From Cristatella mucedo (lineage: Eukaryota > Bryozoa > Phylactolaemata > Cristatellidae), in assembly GCA_009760855.2 (NCBI GenBank), contig WPIO01000008.1:10016001-10080000 (forward strand): a stretch of DNA of 64,000 nucleotides, written 5' to 3'. The position numbers and the translations under genes were made by a program. Each line of letters starts with the position of its first letter. The first letter of the stretch is position 1. This document shows, in pieces, positions 44,801 to 51,889 of the stretch. Under the pieces are notes generated by a model that was not told the origin of the DNA, ran no database searches, and worked only from the letters and a program-made list of their open reading frames with translations.

Positions 44801-45562
44801 CTCTCAAGAGGTTCATTCGTTTCGTTCGCGAATCCTCGCCAGGATTGTTCCTCAGCCATGTGCACAAAGGCATGTCAGCAGCTGCACCTGACATTCAAAG
44901 TGAAGGCAGAGCCCCCAGTAAGTGGGGGAGGGGAGTGTGGGAGGCGTGGCCATGTACCTTGTATGTATTTATGTATGTATGTATCTCCGTCTGTAACTCC
45001 GCACAGTCATAAAGACCACGTGGGTGTTATGCAGGAGAGTTTTGTATAGCGCACTCACAGCCTAAGCGGCTTTCGGTACGCATTCGGTACCCAACAGACT
45101 TCGTCTCACGCAACAAAGAGATAGTGGGAAGCATAGCAGAGTCAGGAGAGCAGTTGAGGTAGTGAGTAGCATGGAAGTAGCAGCTCAGGGAGTAGTTGTC
45201 GTTGAGAGGACAATTGCACCTGCCATGAGCTGCCTGAGCACAATTCATGGGGCACTTTGCCTTGGGGTGGGGTTGGGCGGATGAGGGCACTTTGCTTTAG
45301 GCTTTATCGCCTCGACGGCTTAGGTAGCTATTGCTCCCACTGCTGCTGCCATGGCCGTCCCTGCCCCTTGTGGGTCGCTATGCTTTATCTGTCCGGTGCG
45401 CTACCTAAACCTTGGCCTGCTAGTACGGCCCTTCAGCCCTCCCTGCTCTCTGACCTGGCCATCATGCAACCGCTAATGGCGTGGCTGCTGTTTATTTTGC
45501 AGCTCACCATTGCCCCTGGCGTCGGACATGGACGTGGCATCATTCTGCCAAACATCTACTGA
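29230..45562 (+). CDS. TDRD5: TDRD5-like LOTUS and Tudor domain protein, about 801 residues
   Basis: Proposed exons: 29230-29339, 29683-29821, 31682-31777, 33337-33640, 33971-34346, 35968-36109, 36287-36348, 36680-36857, 37780-38004, 38566-38678, 39385-39579, 42752-42887, 43088-43203, 43587-43740, 45503-45562. All introns are GT-AG and all phases agree. The order is LOTUS 1, a basic linker, LOTUS 2, a low-complexity linker, an extended Tudor domain, a conserved-looking C-terminal module and an RG-rich tail. TDRD5 and its fly relative Tejas act in perinuclear germ granules, where LOTUS domains bind Vasa-type helicases and RNA and the Tudor domain binds dimethylarginine on Piwi proteins, supporting piRNA production and transposon silencing. 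TDRD7 is the nearest alternative, but it has three Tudor domains. Vertebrate TDRD5 has three LOTUS domains; only two are visible here. The exon 10-11 junction and the last two exons are the least certain. Confidence 0.85.
31065..31506 (-). mobile_element. LINE-A 3' fragment, minus strand, internally shortened
   Basis: An AAT tail (31063-31078) and the reverse complement of the standard 3' UTR are followed by AAACGAGTGACAGAGCCTTG and GAAGTCGTTAGGCTGCTTGA from the RT C-terminus. It lies in TDRD5 intron 2, antisense to the gene, and lacks part of the segment present in fuller copies. Confidence 0.8.
31682..31777 (+). CDS. TDRD5: TDRD5 exon 3: conserved basic linker
   Basis: The exon reads APDEKTAHLTRLVQRQ then VTSKKKKKPLQNTRHQ. 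From memory, vertebrate TDRD5 has an IPDESTKGIASLVAKQRSS segment at the same place after LOTUS 1, and this similarity is the main reason for preferring TDRD5. The exon begins and ends in phase 0, flanked by TTGCAG and GTCAGT. Confidence 0.8.
32044..32525. repeat. Folded-back fragment of TDRD5 exon 1 and intron 1 (copy C)
   Basis: The first part (32044-32280, plus strand) matches 29303-29545: the second half of exon 1 (GGACTCGACGTAAAAAGTC) and intron 1. After an AT-rich run (32281-32345) and AGTTATTTGCTGCATAAC (matching 29547-29564) the sequence switches to the reverse complement of the first half of exon 1 and the leader (32362-32525). The word AACGGACTCGA stands at both junctions and coincides with the inverted repeat in exon 1. 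Not coding. Confidence 0.85.
32655..33190 (-). mobile_element. LINE-B 3' fragment, minus strand
   Basis: On the minus strand it encodes KLAVPFLCLKTVGDRSFSSA and GPKLWNLLPQFLCNDN, ending in the LINE-B 3' terminus at a TGTAATGTAATG tail (32665-32676). It is the longest LINE-B fragment with a readable C-terminus, and it fills the intron before TDRD5 exon 4. Confidence 0.85.
33337..33640 (+). CDS. TDRD5: TDRD5 exon 4: LOTUS domain 2
   Basis: The segments LPSPVLGQIVALLEQH, MLLLSQLEAAYWNNYG and RFGFANLRAAVLTLP form a second LOTUS domain; the LLLS(Q/D)(L/F)E signature resembles TDRD5 LOTUS 2. The exon begins after CTGCTGCAG and ends at TTCAG/GTAAGAG. It lies just downstream of an antisense LINE-B fragment that fills much of the preceding intron. 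Confidence 0.85.
33971..34346 (+). CDS. TDRD5: TDRD5 exon 5: linker and start of Tudor region
   Basis: A Ser/Ala/Thr-rich linker of about 85 residues is followed by VRVACIESPSRLHVQL and ALTDLMDQLR, the opening strand and helix of an extended Tudor domain (compare the SP-x-(F/L)-(Y/H)-(I/V)-(R/Q) pattern and the LMxxM helix). No third LOTUS domain is visible. Acceptor CGTTTTAG, donor CTGAG/GTAGGG. Confidence 0.8.
34380..35745 (+). repeat. Two direct copies of a composite repeat in TDRD5 intron 5
   Basis: Part X occurs at 34868-35215 and 35407-35745 (GTGCTTCTCCCC, CATGCATGCTCAAAA, TTTAACTCGGAGCTCTCAGT, CCCATTTAAACGC). Part D occurs at about 34430-34520 and 35215-35312. Between D and X the second copy holds an antisense LINE-A piece (35313-35406), which the first lacks. 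A third, inverted copy with the same D, LINE-A piece, X order lies at 49710-50140. Confidence 0.7.
35968..36857 (+). CDS. TDRD5: TDRD5 exons 6-8: Tudor core and SN-like part
   Basis: Exon 6 encodes VGLLCAAQFGPNQWYRSIV, with the aromatic WYR strand of the barrel. Exon 7 (62 nt) encodes VSAVDYGSTACLNVTSLRLL, where the VDYG turn is the classical Tudor motif. Exon 8 encodes FLRLPSQAIAACLAEI, the conserved LP-QA segment that returns to the SN-like fold, then WTDAAAVEMRRICQ. Exon 6 uses the third of three overlapping AG acceptors (CAGAGAG/ACTT), the only one in frame. A LINE-A stub lies in intron 7. Confidence 0.85.
36503..36575 (-). mobile_element. LINE-A 3' stub, minus strand
   Basis: GAATAATAATAATACGCATA followed by AAGCGCCCTTAAACAACTC and GGTGCTTTACATTTGCTG is the reverse of the LINE-A terminus. 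It lies in TDRD5 intron 7. Confidence 0.8.
37290..37500 (-). mobile_element. Decayed LINE-A 3' fragment, minus strand
   Basis: AGCACCTAGGAGAACGTAAT and TTCTTTCTAGTCGCCATGCA correspond to the reversed LINE-A terminus, and GAAGCATGTCGATTGGTTAG matches the region just upstream in other copies. It lies in TDRD5 intron 8. Confidence 0.6.
37780..39579 (+). CDS. TDRD5: TDRD5 exons 9-11: end of Tudor and C-terminal module
   Basis: Exon 9 (37780-38004) begins GRQLVRLFDDSGSQRIDVAK, matching the last strands of the extended Tudor domain, then turns low-complexity. Exon 10 (38566-38678) is acidic (SNDDGDEVTH). Exon 11 encodes LNDQGLKIYIVNCDGIDYVT and WGFPHIKLCIEDS. Two joins are in phase: 38678 to 39385, used here for its better donor GTAAGA, or 38640 to 39362, which adds SWTIVNC before RTALND. 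The module in exon 11 is not one I can name. Confidence 0.65.
41838..41870 (+). repeat. GA and GACA microsatellite
   Basis: About eight GA units are followed by five GACA units, in TDRD5 intron 11. Confidence 0.9.
42025..42245 (-). mobile_element. LINE-A 3' fragment, minus strand
   Basis: Reversed LINE-A terminus (GAGAACTCAAACCTTTTTCT, GCTGCAAAGGAAGCATGATC) followed by AGTGGCAGCATGCACAGTGT and GCGCACAAAGGGCAAATTAC. It sits in TDRD5 intron 11, about 240 bp before an oppositely oriented fragment of the same family. Confidence 0.8.
42488..42745 (+). mobile_element. LINE-A 3' fragment directly upstream of TDRD5 exon 12
   Basis: It runs from ACACACTCGTTTATCGCAGA through AAAGAGATTGAGTTCTGTGA to TATCAAGTGTCTTATTATTA. 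The tail ends about 7 bp before the splice acceptor of exon 12 (ACCTGCAG at 42744-42751), so the LINE tail and its T-rich end may now form the polypyrimidine tract. Confidence 0.8.
42752..45562 (+). CDS. TDRD5: TDRD5 exons 12-15: C-terminus with RG-rich tail
   Basis: Exon 12 (42752-42887) encodes RPRYSISAVLVAG and VIQAFRRFDTTDLSK. Exon 13 (43088-43203) encodes SQDSENYRRARLFELTKHRP. Exon 14 (43587-43740) encodes GLVSIGRGRGMGS, and exon 15 (45503-45562) LTIAPGVGHGRGII before the final TGA. The GRGRG and GHGRG pieces join in phase into a coherent RG-rich tail, of the kind that can carry dimethylarginine. A shorter end is possible: reading on through the exon 13 donor gives a TAG at 43223-43225. 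Confidence 0.6.
44270..44520 (-). mobile_element. tRNA-derived SINE, minus strand
   Basis: On the minus strand the head ends with AGGTTGTAGATTCGAATCCT, a clear B box (GATTCGAATCC). The body continues GGTAACGGTAAAGGTTCTTC and GAGGCTGTTAAATCAGCTAA, shared in diverged form with the SINE at 56905-57085 (GCGGTAAAGATTTTTCAGAC, CTACTAAATCAGCTAGTAA). It lies antisense in the last TDRD5 intron. Confidence 0.7.
44782..44917 (+). CDS. Possible extra TDRD5 exon (weak)
   Basis: The open stretch begins after CACCTCTAG and ends at CCCCCA/GTAAGTGG, a good donor. It encodes GDCLTLTLKRFIRFVRES in the phase left by exon 14. Its end phase, however, does not join exon 15 in the frame of the RG-rich tail; it would give a different C-terminus ending at 45720. 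It could be an alternative exon or chance. Confidence 0.25.
44955..45200 (-). mobile_element. LINE-B 3' fragment with TGTA tail, minus strand
   Basis: TTATGTATGTATGTATCTCC is the reversed LINE-B tail, followed by ATGCAGGAGAGTTTTGTATA and ACAGACTTCGTCTCACGCAA. It gives the clearest view of the LINE-B tail (TACA units). It lies antisense in the last TDRD5 intron. Confidence 0.85.
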
Positions 45563-45970
45563 CGACGCTCGACCCTTCGCTCGATCAAGCACGTGACTGC
45601 TGTGTTGCCATGATTCGGACCACTCGATGCAGTGCTGCAGCTAAACCATTGCTCAGTCTTAGTCATGATCACTATCATTCCAAGGCAGCTGTAGCTGGCC
45701 TATTCTCGGTGCTGACTTAGCCCTGCAAATCTTGATTGCACTGCTGCTGTCGTATGTTCTCGATCCCTGCTCCTTTTTCTGATCTGACCGTAAGGCCCGC
45801 TTACTGAATCTCGTGTCTGGCATCAACTTTGCTATGTACATGCTGTATGTTGATGCTGACCAAATGCACAGCAGTACACTTTTATTTCTTTCTATGGTGC
45901 TTGTTATTCCATAATTAAGGTGTTCTCTTTCTCGCATTTTGCCACGAGTTGCCGACAGTTGGGTCAGTGA

Positions 45971-45976
45971 AATAAA
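45971..45976 (+). terminator. Candidate poly(A) signal AATAAA for TDRD5
   Basis: AATAAA stands about 410 bases after the proposed TDRD5 stop. It is the nearest canonical hexamer I noticed downstream; no cleavage site is visible from sequence alone. Confidence 0.35.
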
Positions 45977-46849
45977 GGATAAAAAAATACTTAGTACAAG
46001 GAAATGATAATTTCTAGAATGTGTGATCAAAATTGGGTCAAAAAATGTTTAATTAAACAAGACTTGATAACGGGAATATATTGCTATCATGGGCTTGTTG
46101 GAAAGACTCAATACAAGATTTGATACTCCTTCGAGAGGATTCTAAGCTTCTTTTAAGTGAGGGGGAAAACAAGAATAATCTCTTCACTTCCAGTTTTGAT
46201 TTATCTCGAAGTATTGAAGAGACAAGCCCTGTAGGGGTGGAAAAGCTAGGTCTTGGTTACAGCATTCGGTATTCTTTGGGCATGCCAAACCCGCACTTTA
46301 GCCAGCCCGAGCTTACATATACAGATATAGCATCTCTTGCCTGCATTGCATCGTTGCCGGTGTCGTAGGCCTGACCAGCTGTCGCAACATTGGCCGTTGT
46401 CGGTTGGCCTGATGACCGCTTAGAGCGATACAAGACAATGTTTAAATCTGATGACATTTACTCTTTAATTTACTCCGAAATTAAATGGACCACAGAAGGT
46501 GCAGATCTGTACAGGCCATCTTCATGCAAACAGCCATGGTTGTGTAGTAGATTTGTCTCCTGGATTGAGCCTTGGAAAGGCATTCTTGTACTTATATTAT
46601 TCGAATACAGAAACCGATACAGGTAAGACTTAGTTAAAGTTTGTTGTTTGACCATAGCCCCTAATAATTTACGTGCCTATGAGCATCTAAATGCATATCG
46701 CTTAAGGTTGGTTCTGCCAAGCCGGCGGCTGCATAAGATTTGCCAGCAGCTAGTAACCTGCGTGTTATGATCTTATGATCGTAAGTACTTTTTAGTTTTG
46801 TTAACGTAGTTCAAATTCAGTCTAAATGTTATTGCTGTTGCTAAGATCC
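45977..46849. other. Nothing recognised
   Basis: Overlapping frames of 60-95 codons occur on both strands between 46081 and 46655 without known motifs. It could be the 5' part of an old element, since LINE-A sequence begins to be readable downstream. Confidence 0.35.
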
Positions 46850-48176
46850 CGTCAATTATGCATTAGCAAAAGAAACGCCTCGGAGCAGACCGGCTGGGGG
46901 TGCTGGCCCCGATTTGAGTCAGGGCTCGTCTGGTGGGAGCTGAGTATCAGTTCGTGTTGGTGTTTCTAGCATTGTCTCGAACCGCTCAGTGAGTTCTCTC
47001 GAGCTTTACTGTGAGTCTCTCTAACTTTGTGGTTATCTGGCCTCCTCCAACTCCGGTGGCCCAACTCAACGCTTGTCTTTGGAATCGTTGCTTAACGTGC
47101 AATAGGCCCCTATTCATAAGCGACCTTATTTCTGAAAAAGGCATCGATCTGCTCGCGTTGACTGAAAGTTGTCTAAAATTGCAAAACTGCCCGACAAGTA
47201 ATCACGCAATGTCGAGTGGCTCCTCCTTTCGCACCCCTAGGTCAATCAAAACTGGCAGTGGAGTCGCTACTATTACGAGCTCGAATTTCAATTTTAATCC
47301 ATTTGCAGTATCCTCGAAGCAGTCTTTCGAATCTAGCCTTGATTTCTTCCGACAACATGCTACCGATGGTGGCAGTAGTCTATCGCCTACCAGGTACCAA
47401 TTCTTCCTTTATCCCTGACTTATCTGATGTCTTTCGATTCTGTGTGCAAGAAATAGATCTTTCCACATTATGGGTGATTTTGACGGTCAATTTGATAGCT
47501 TATCTGACGCCTTCAGCACCGAATTTTGTTTTGACTGATTCATTGTCTCGTGTGGCTCATGTGCATAGCAAGGGTCACACACTTGACCAAATGTTTTCAC
47601 ACAACCACTCTGTCATTACCAATTATTAGCAAATTCTGCTTGTCTGACCACATGCAGATCTCTTCAATGTGTGCCCTCCTATAAAATTGCATGTGAATCT
47701 CAAAACCCTCGACGTTGCTGCTGTTCGTGCGAGAATATCTACTTTGCCTCTGCTCCTCAATCACTCTTCTGACCTGTCATTGTTAGTAGATTGTTACAAC
47801 ATGATTGTCACTAGCTGACATGCTTGATGAGTTTGCACCTCTGACTAAGAGCACTTCGCCCTCACCCAGACGGCCTTGGGTTTACCGCAGACATTACACT
47901 AGCTATACGTATTAAGTGCGAACTTGAAAAAGCACACTAGCTATACCAAGTGCAAGCTTGAAAAAGCGTTCATAAGATCAGGAATGCCTGTCTATTGACA
48001 GGCACACTAGGACTACTGTAGATCGTACCAATCAATCAATAAAGGCTAAGGCTAGCTTCTATAAAAACTTTGTTGAATCCCGGGTGTACAATCTAAAAGT
48101 GCTGATGCCTACGATGAACCACCTTAATCACTCCCGGGTTAGCTCCTTACCTTGCGATCCCTGTGATTATCCAGCT

Positions 48177-48343
48177 GAGCGGTTCTCAACCTGTGGGTCG
48201 CGATTCCTTTGGTGGTCCAACGACCTTTTCACAGGGGTCGCCTAAGAAATTACGCATTTTGTACACTAATTTTATGGTTGGGGTGTCGCCACAACATGAA
48301 CTGTGTAATAGGGTCGCAGCATTAGGGTTGTTGAGAACCGCTG
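48177..48343 (+). mobile_element. SPIN-like hAT MITE, 167 bp
   Basis: The ends are inverted repeats, GAGCGGTTCTCAACCTGTGG at the left and GGGTTGTTGAGAACCGCTG at the right. Inside, GGTCGCGATTCCTTTGGTGG, CGACCTTTTCACAGGGGTCG, CCTAAGA and TAATTTTATGGTTGGGGTGT closely follow what I remember of the SPIN (Space Invaders) non-autonomous hAT consensus, also seen as URR1 in rodents. Flanks ATCCAGCT and ATCTAGTT match at 6 of 8 positions and fit an 8-bp hAT target duplication with a central TA, as in the Buster group. It carries no transposase and sits inside the decayed LINE-A. Confidence 0.85.
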
Positions 48344-49071
48344 ATCTAGTTGATCGATTCTCTAGCTTTTTTGTCAACGAGATAGCGAATAGACATGTCG
48401 ACAAGAATAGCGACTCAATCCCTAAGATCGCAGCACCCCATGGAATCTTATCCCTTACTTCCACGCGGCACATCAAGATCTACATTCAAGGTCGTTAGTG
48501 ACCTTAAACCTGAAGTTCATATCTCAGTCTAAAAAGACAGCTAGTACTCTGGACCTTATTCCCACTATCCTGTTTTTACGTTCTGCTGCTGCCATGCATG
48601 ACTAATATCGTAGATGTCATTTGTCTAGGGTCATGTCACAGCACTTTTCAAAAAGGTTGTAATCAGGCCACTACTCAAGAAAGCCACATTAAATCAAGAC
48701 AACTTGAGCAACTTCCATCCAGTCTCCCTTCTACCGTTCCTATCAAAAACACAAACGAGTCGTGGCAGACCAGCTGAACTCATGTCTTGAAAATTCAAAC
48801 CTTCCTAGTAAGTTACAGTCAAGCTAATCACTCCAGAGAGTCGGCATTTCATCGAAGGAATAGCGACCTACTTAGAAAGGTAGACATAGGTAGATTATAT
48901 GGGCATGTTGCTCGATTTTTCAGCAGTTGATGCTATCGAACACCAAGTTCTTCTCGAGCCCCTCTCATCACACTGGCATTGCAAGGCAATAGTTTGGTCT
49001 TACTTATCTCAGTGGGAGCCTCCATAGTATGGATGCGAATGGACAGAGATTATCTGAGGAACCTCATTCAA

Positions 49072-49168
49072 GTGTCAGCAAATATAAAACGTATACTTTG
49101 GGATTGAATTCTCTGAGGGTCCGTCATCAAATTATTATTATTATTATTATTATTATTACTACTATTAT
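49072..49168 (+). mobile_element. LINE-A 3' stub nested in LINE-A
   Basis: CAGCAAATATAAAACGTATA, GATTGAATTCTCTGAGGGTC and an ATT tail of about 10 units are the LINE-A 3' terminus, interrupting the RT of the host copy just before PQDSVLGPVLF. It is a self-nested 5'-truncated insertion. Confidence 0.75.
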
Positions 49169-49709
49169 ATGGTACCTCAGGACTCTGTGCTTGGTCCCGT
49201 TCTTTTCACGGTTTATACTCTCCCTCCTGCCGATCTGATTGGCATGCACAATCTAGGCTTTCACTTCTATACAGATGACACTCAGTCGCACCTTGGCTTT
49301 GATCCCTCCCAGCCCTCCATCACGTCGAATTCCCTAACTCCCTTGTTGCATGTATTGATCACATCCGCATATGGATGGCAGCAAACTTTCTTAAATCGAA
49401 TGTTGATAAAAACCAACCTAATAGTTATGGGCAAACTAAGTGTGATTCAAAAATTGGAAAGTTAACGCTCACTGTCGGCTCTGCCAGCATATTTCCAGTT
49501 GAACGTGCACGAAATGCAGGTGTCCTGTTCCGAAGTGATCTTTCATTAGAGACCACATCCGTTCCACAGTCTAGTCTGCCTACTTTCGGCTGCATAACAT
49601 CGCTAGAATTAGGGTTTGTCTAGACATGGATGACACATCTAAATTTGTCCATGCATTTGTTACATCCCGTCTTGACTTGAGCACTGCTTGGTGGTCTGCC
49701 GCCTGTGTG

Positions 49710-50140
49710 ATCCAACCTATGCCAAAATATGCGACTTTGAGCGTGCATTCATGGCCATGACAAGCTAAGATAAAGTTATTCTTGCAAGAAAAAAGTCAGT
49801 ACGAGCGTTCATAAGCATTTTATAAGTATCCCGGGCCTCAGCCATCATGCTGAACTGTGAGTAGGGGAGAAGAACTACTTTCAGCTACATAAAGTTGCTA
49901 AGAGTCGGGCTTGTTTAGACAGGGATACCACATATAAGTTGGTCGAAGCATTTGTGACATCCGGTACAGACCGCTGACACAGCGAAAGACCAGCTTTCTA
50001 CTAGATCACTTGGACTAGAGCCCAGCCCACGAGCGAACACTGTGAGCGAACGCTCCCTGCGTCTGGCACCGCCCGTTCGCCAGGCGAGGGGTGGTTGGGA
50101 AAAGATACCAGCTCCGTAGCTACTCGGCCATCGCAGCGCC
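49710..50140 (-). repeat. Inverted third copy of the TDRD5 intron 5 composite repeat
   Basis: On the minus strand the order is D (50135-49966: CTGCGATGGCCGAGTAGCTA, GCTCGTGGGC, AGTGATCTAGTAGAAAGCTG), the LINE-A piece (49965-49882) and part of X (49881-49710). The LINE-A/X junction (CTGAAAGTAGTTCTTCTCCCC when read on minus) and the D/LINE-A junction at GGATGTCAC are the same as at 35313-35407, so the composite was copied as a unit. Confidence 0.75.
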
Positions 50141-50182
50141 GCTTGTCGCTGTTGTGGCATGACAGTGTCTCTGGCGGTGGCT

Positions 50183-50452
50183 GTTCTTTCGTAGTCTCTC
50201 GGAATCACAGCATGGACGTGAGCGGTTAACGAGACACAATCTTTATTCCCTCAATGGGTACATATACAAGCTGGCTGACTCACCGAAGATGGGGGAGTCC
50301 ATCTGTGGTGGGCCAGAACCTTAAATTAAAGGCCGGAAGCCGCACCAAGTCAATTGCCGAACTACCTGCTGCAGGCGGGCATACATTAGTAGCCGATGCT
50401 ACTGCACTAATTGCAATAGTGGAAGCAGCAGGCTCACACAACACTGTGCCGA
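50183..50452 (-). mobile_element. Possible LTR-like segment (weak)
   Basis: Read on the minus strand, the segment starts TGTTGTGTGAGCC and ends CGAAAGAACA. It has a TATA-like TGTATATGTACC, and an AATAAA about 30 bases later, the order expected in a retroelement LTR. No partner LTR, coding region or clean target duplication is seen, so this could equally be single-copy sequence. Confidence 0.25.
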
Positions 50453-50623
50453 TCGATCGAGATGAGCAGCACTGACCCGAAGCTGGTTCCCATGATCGGC
50501 CAGTGCAGGCATTAATCAGCTACGGCTTATAAAGAGAAAAACCGAAGCTGTTCAGCTGCTGGAGGAGCACCGAGTACCTGCCGGTTGTGGTTACGTGCTC
50601 GCTGAGCTCTCTGGCCAACTCGG

Positions 50624-50724
<101 letters not shown>

Positions 50725-50924
50725 CCAGAAGGTCTTGTTGTGGTTACCGGGGGGGGGCAACTGGAACTGTCGATCCCCTCCACCATGCCTGACAGGTATG
50801 CCTCTCGAGCAGCATAGAAACCGTTTGCTGATGGGAGAGCTGTGGGTGCCTTGTGTTTAGGTGACAAATCGAGGCATTGTTCCGTTATAGACAGCATTGG
50901 CCTCGTGGGTTAGTCGCTATACGT

Positions 50925-51053
50925 ATGGGAAACGTACTTGGCAACTGTCAGAGCTTGGACATGCAGGCACGGCAGATAGCAGGGCTTGTCGGACGTGAGA
51001 TAGCTACTTCAGTCGAAAATGCTATAAGCAAATCAACGAGACCTGGTTCATAA
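50925..51053 (+). other. Second copy of the MGNVLG small ORF
   Basis: The frame reads MGNVLGNCQSLDMQ and ends SKSTRPGS, with two replacements and no silent change against 5845-5973. See that entry for why it is probably not a gene. Confidence 0.15.
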
Positions 51054-51889
51054 AGCAACGTGAGGATGCTGAAAGTTCTGTTACTGTTGCTCTCATGATG
51101 TGGAGATGTCGGCCAAGATCTGATGAATGAATAGGCTTGAAGTGTGCTCGATAGAAAACTCTTCTTCGTAAGACCCACATAGTCTTTGTGGAACATTATA
51201 AGCAGCTGAGATTGACCCATTGCCCATCTGCGGCTAGTGGATGCTATGCTCGGGAGTTGTCATCGTGAGAGATGATTTGCCGATGACAACGTGGCAAGCC
51301 TTTACTCAGAGATACGACCAGCCGAGTTCCCTTGGCTGGTGCTGCTGTCCTCACTCCCTCGGAGCAACACGGCATAAATAGGCAGCAGCTGTACATGCAC
51401 CATGAGCGTGACGACTGGTGCTACTCAGAGCAGCAGGCTGACGAGACACTCGCTATGCCAGCTGTATTAGGACCAGGGAATGTTCCGGTACGTCGGGCTC
51501 TCAGAGCAGTCGTCCTAAATGTATAGGCTGACCAACCAGCAACCACCTCTTAAAAAATTCGACCATTCAAAAAACGTGCCACGTTGTTCATGTGGAATGG
51601 CAGCGAATTGCGGCACAAAGATTGCCAAAGGCTTCCACTGTCTGTCCTCCTGGACAGCAGTAACCGTTGTTGTATTTTGGTCTTAATTTAAGCGTTTGGA
51701 TATCAGAAGCTGATGGTGGTCCCCCTTGGCGGTCTTAGTATACCAGAGTTGTTAGCTCGACTCACATGAGAGCATGTGTATGAATCTACACTAGCTTACC
51801 TTAGCTTGGCAGTAAAAACCATGCTGAGGTGAGCTACTGCATATTAATGCACTCACGAATCGAGCTAACGACTGGAGTTCGACGAATTA

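Larger units (their letters stand above)
46850..49680 (+). mobile_element. LINE-A, most complete copy, endonuclease to RT, decayed
   Basis: An AP-endonuclease start is readable at about 47060-47180 (LNACLWNRCLTCNRP, SEKGIDLLALTESCLK), and its later part at 47340-47620 in another frame (VAVVYRLPGTNSSFIPD). The RT follows: an IRPLLKKATLNQDNLSNFHP-like segment near 48660-48720, DAIEHQVLLEPLSSH near 48930-48975, PQDSVLGPVLFTVYTLP near 49170-49225, then GFHFYTDDTQSHLGFDP with the YTDD box. It shows that LINE-A is an APE-type CR1/L2-like element. Many frameshifts are present, and two insertions interrupt it: the hAT MITE at 48177-48343 and a LINE-A stub at 49072-49168. Confidence 0.8.
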
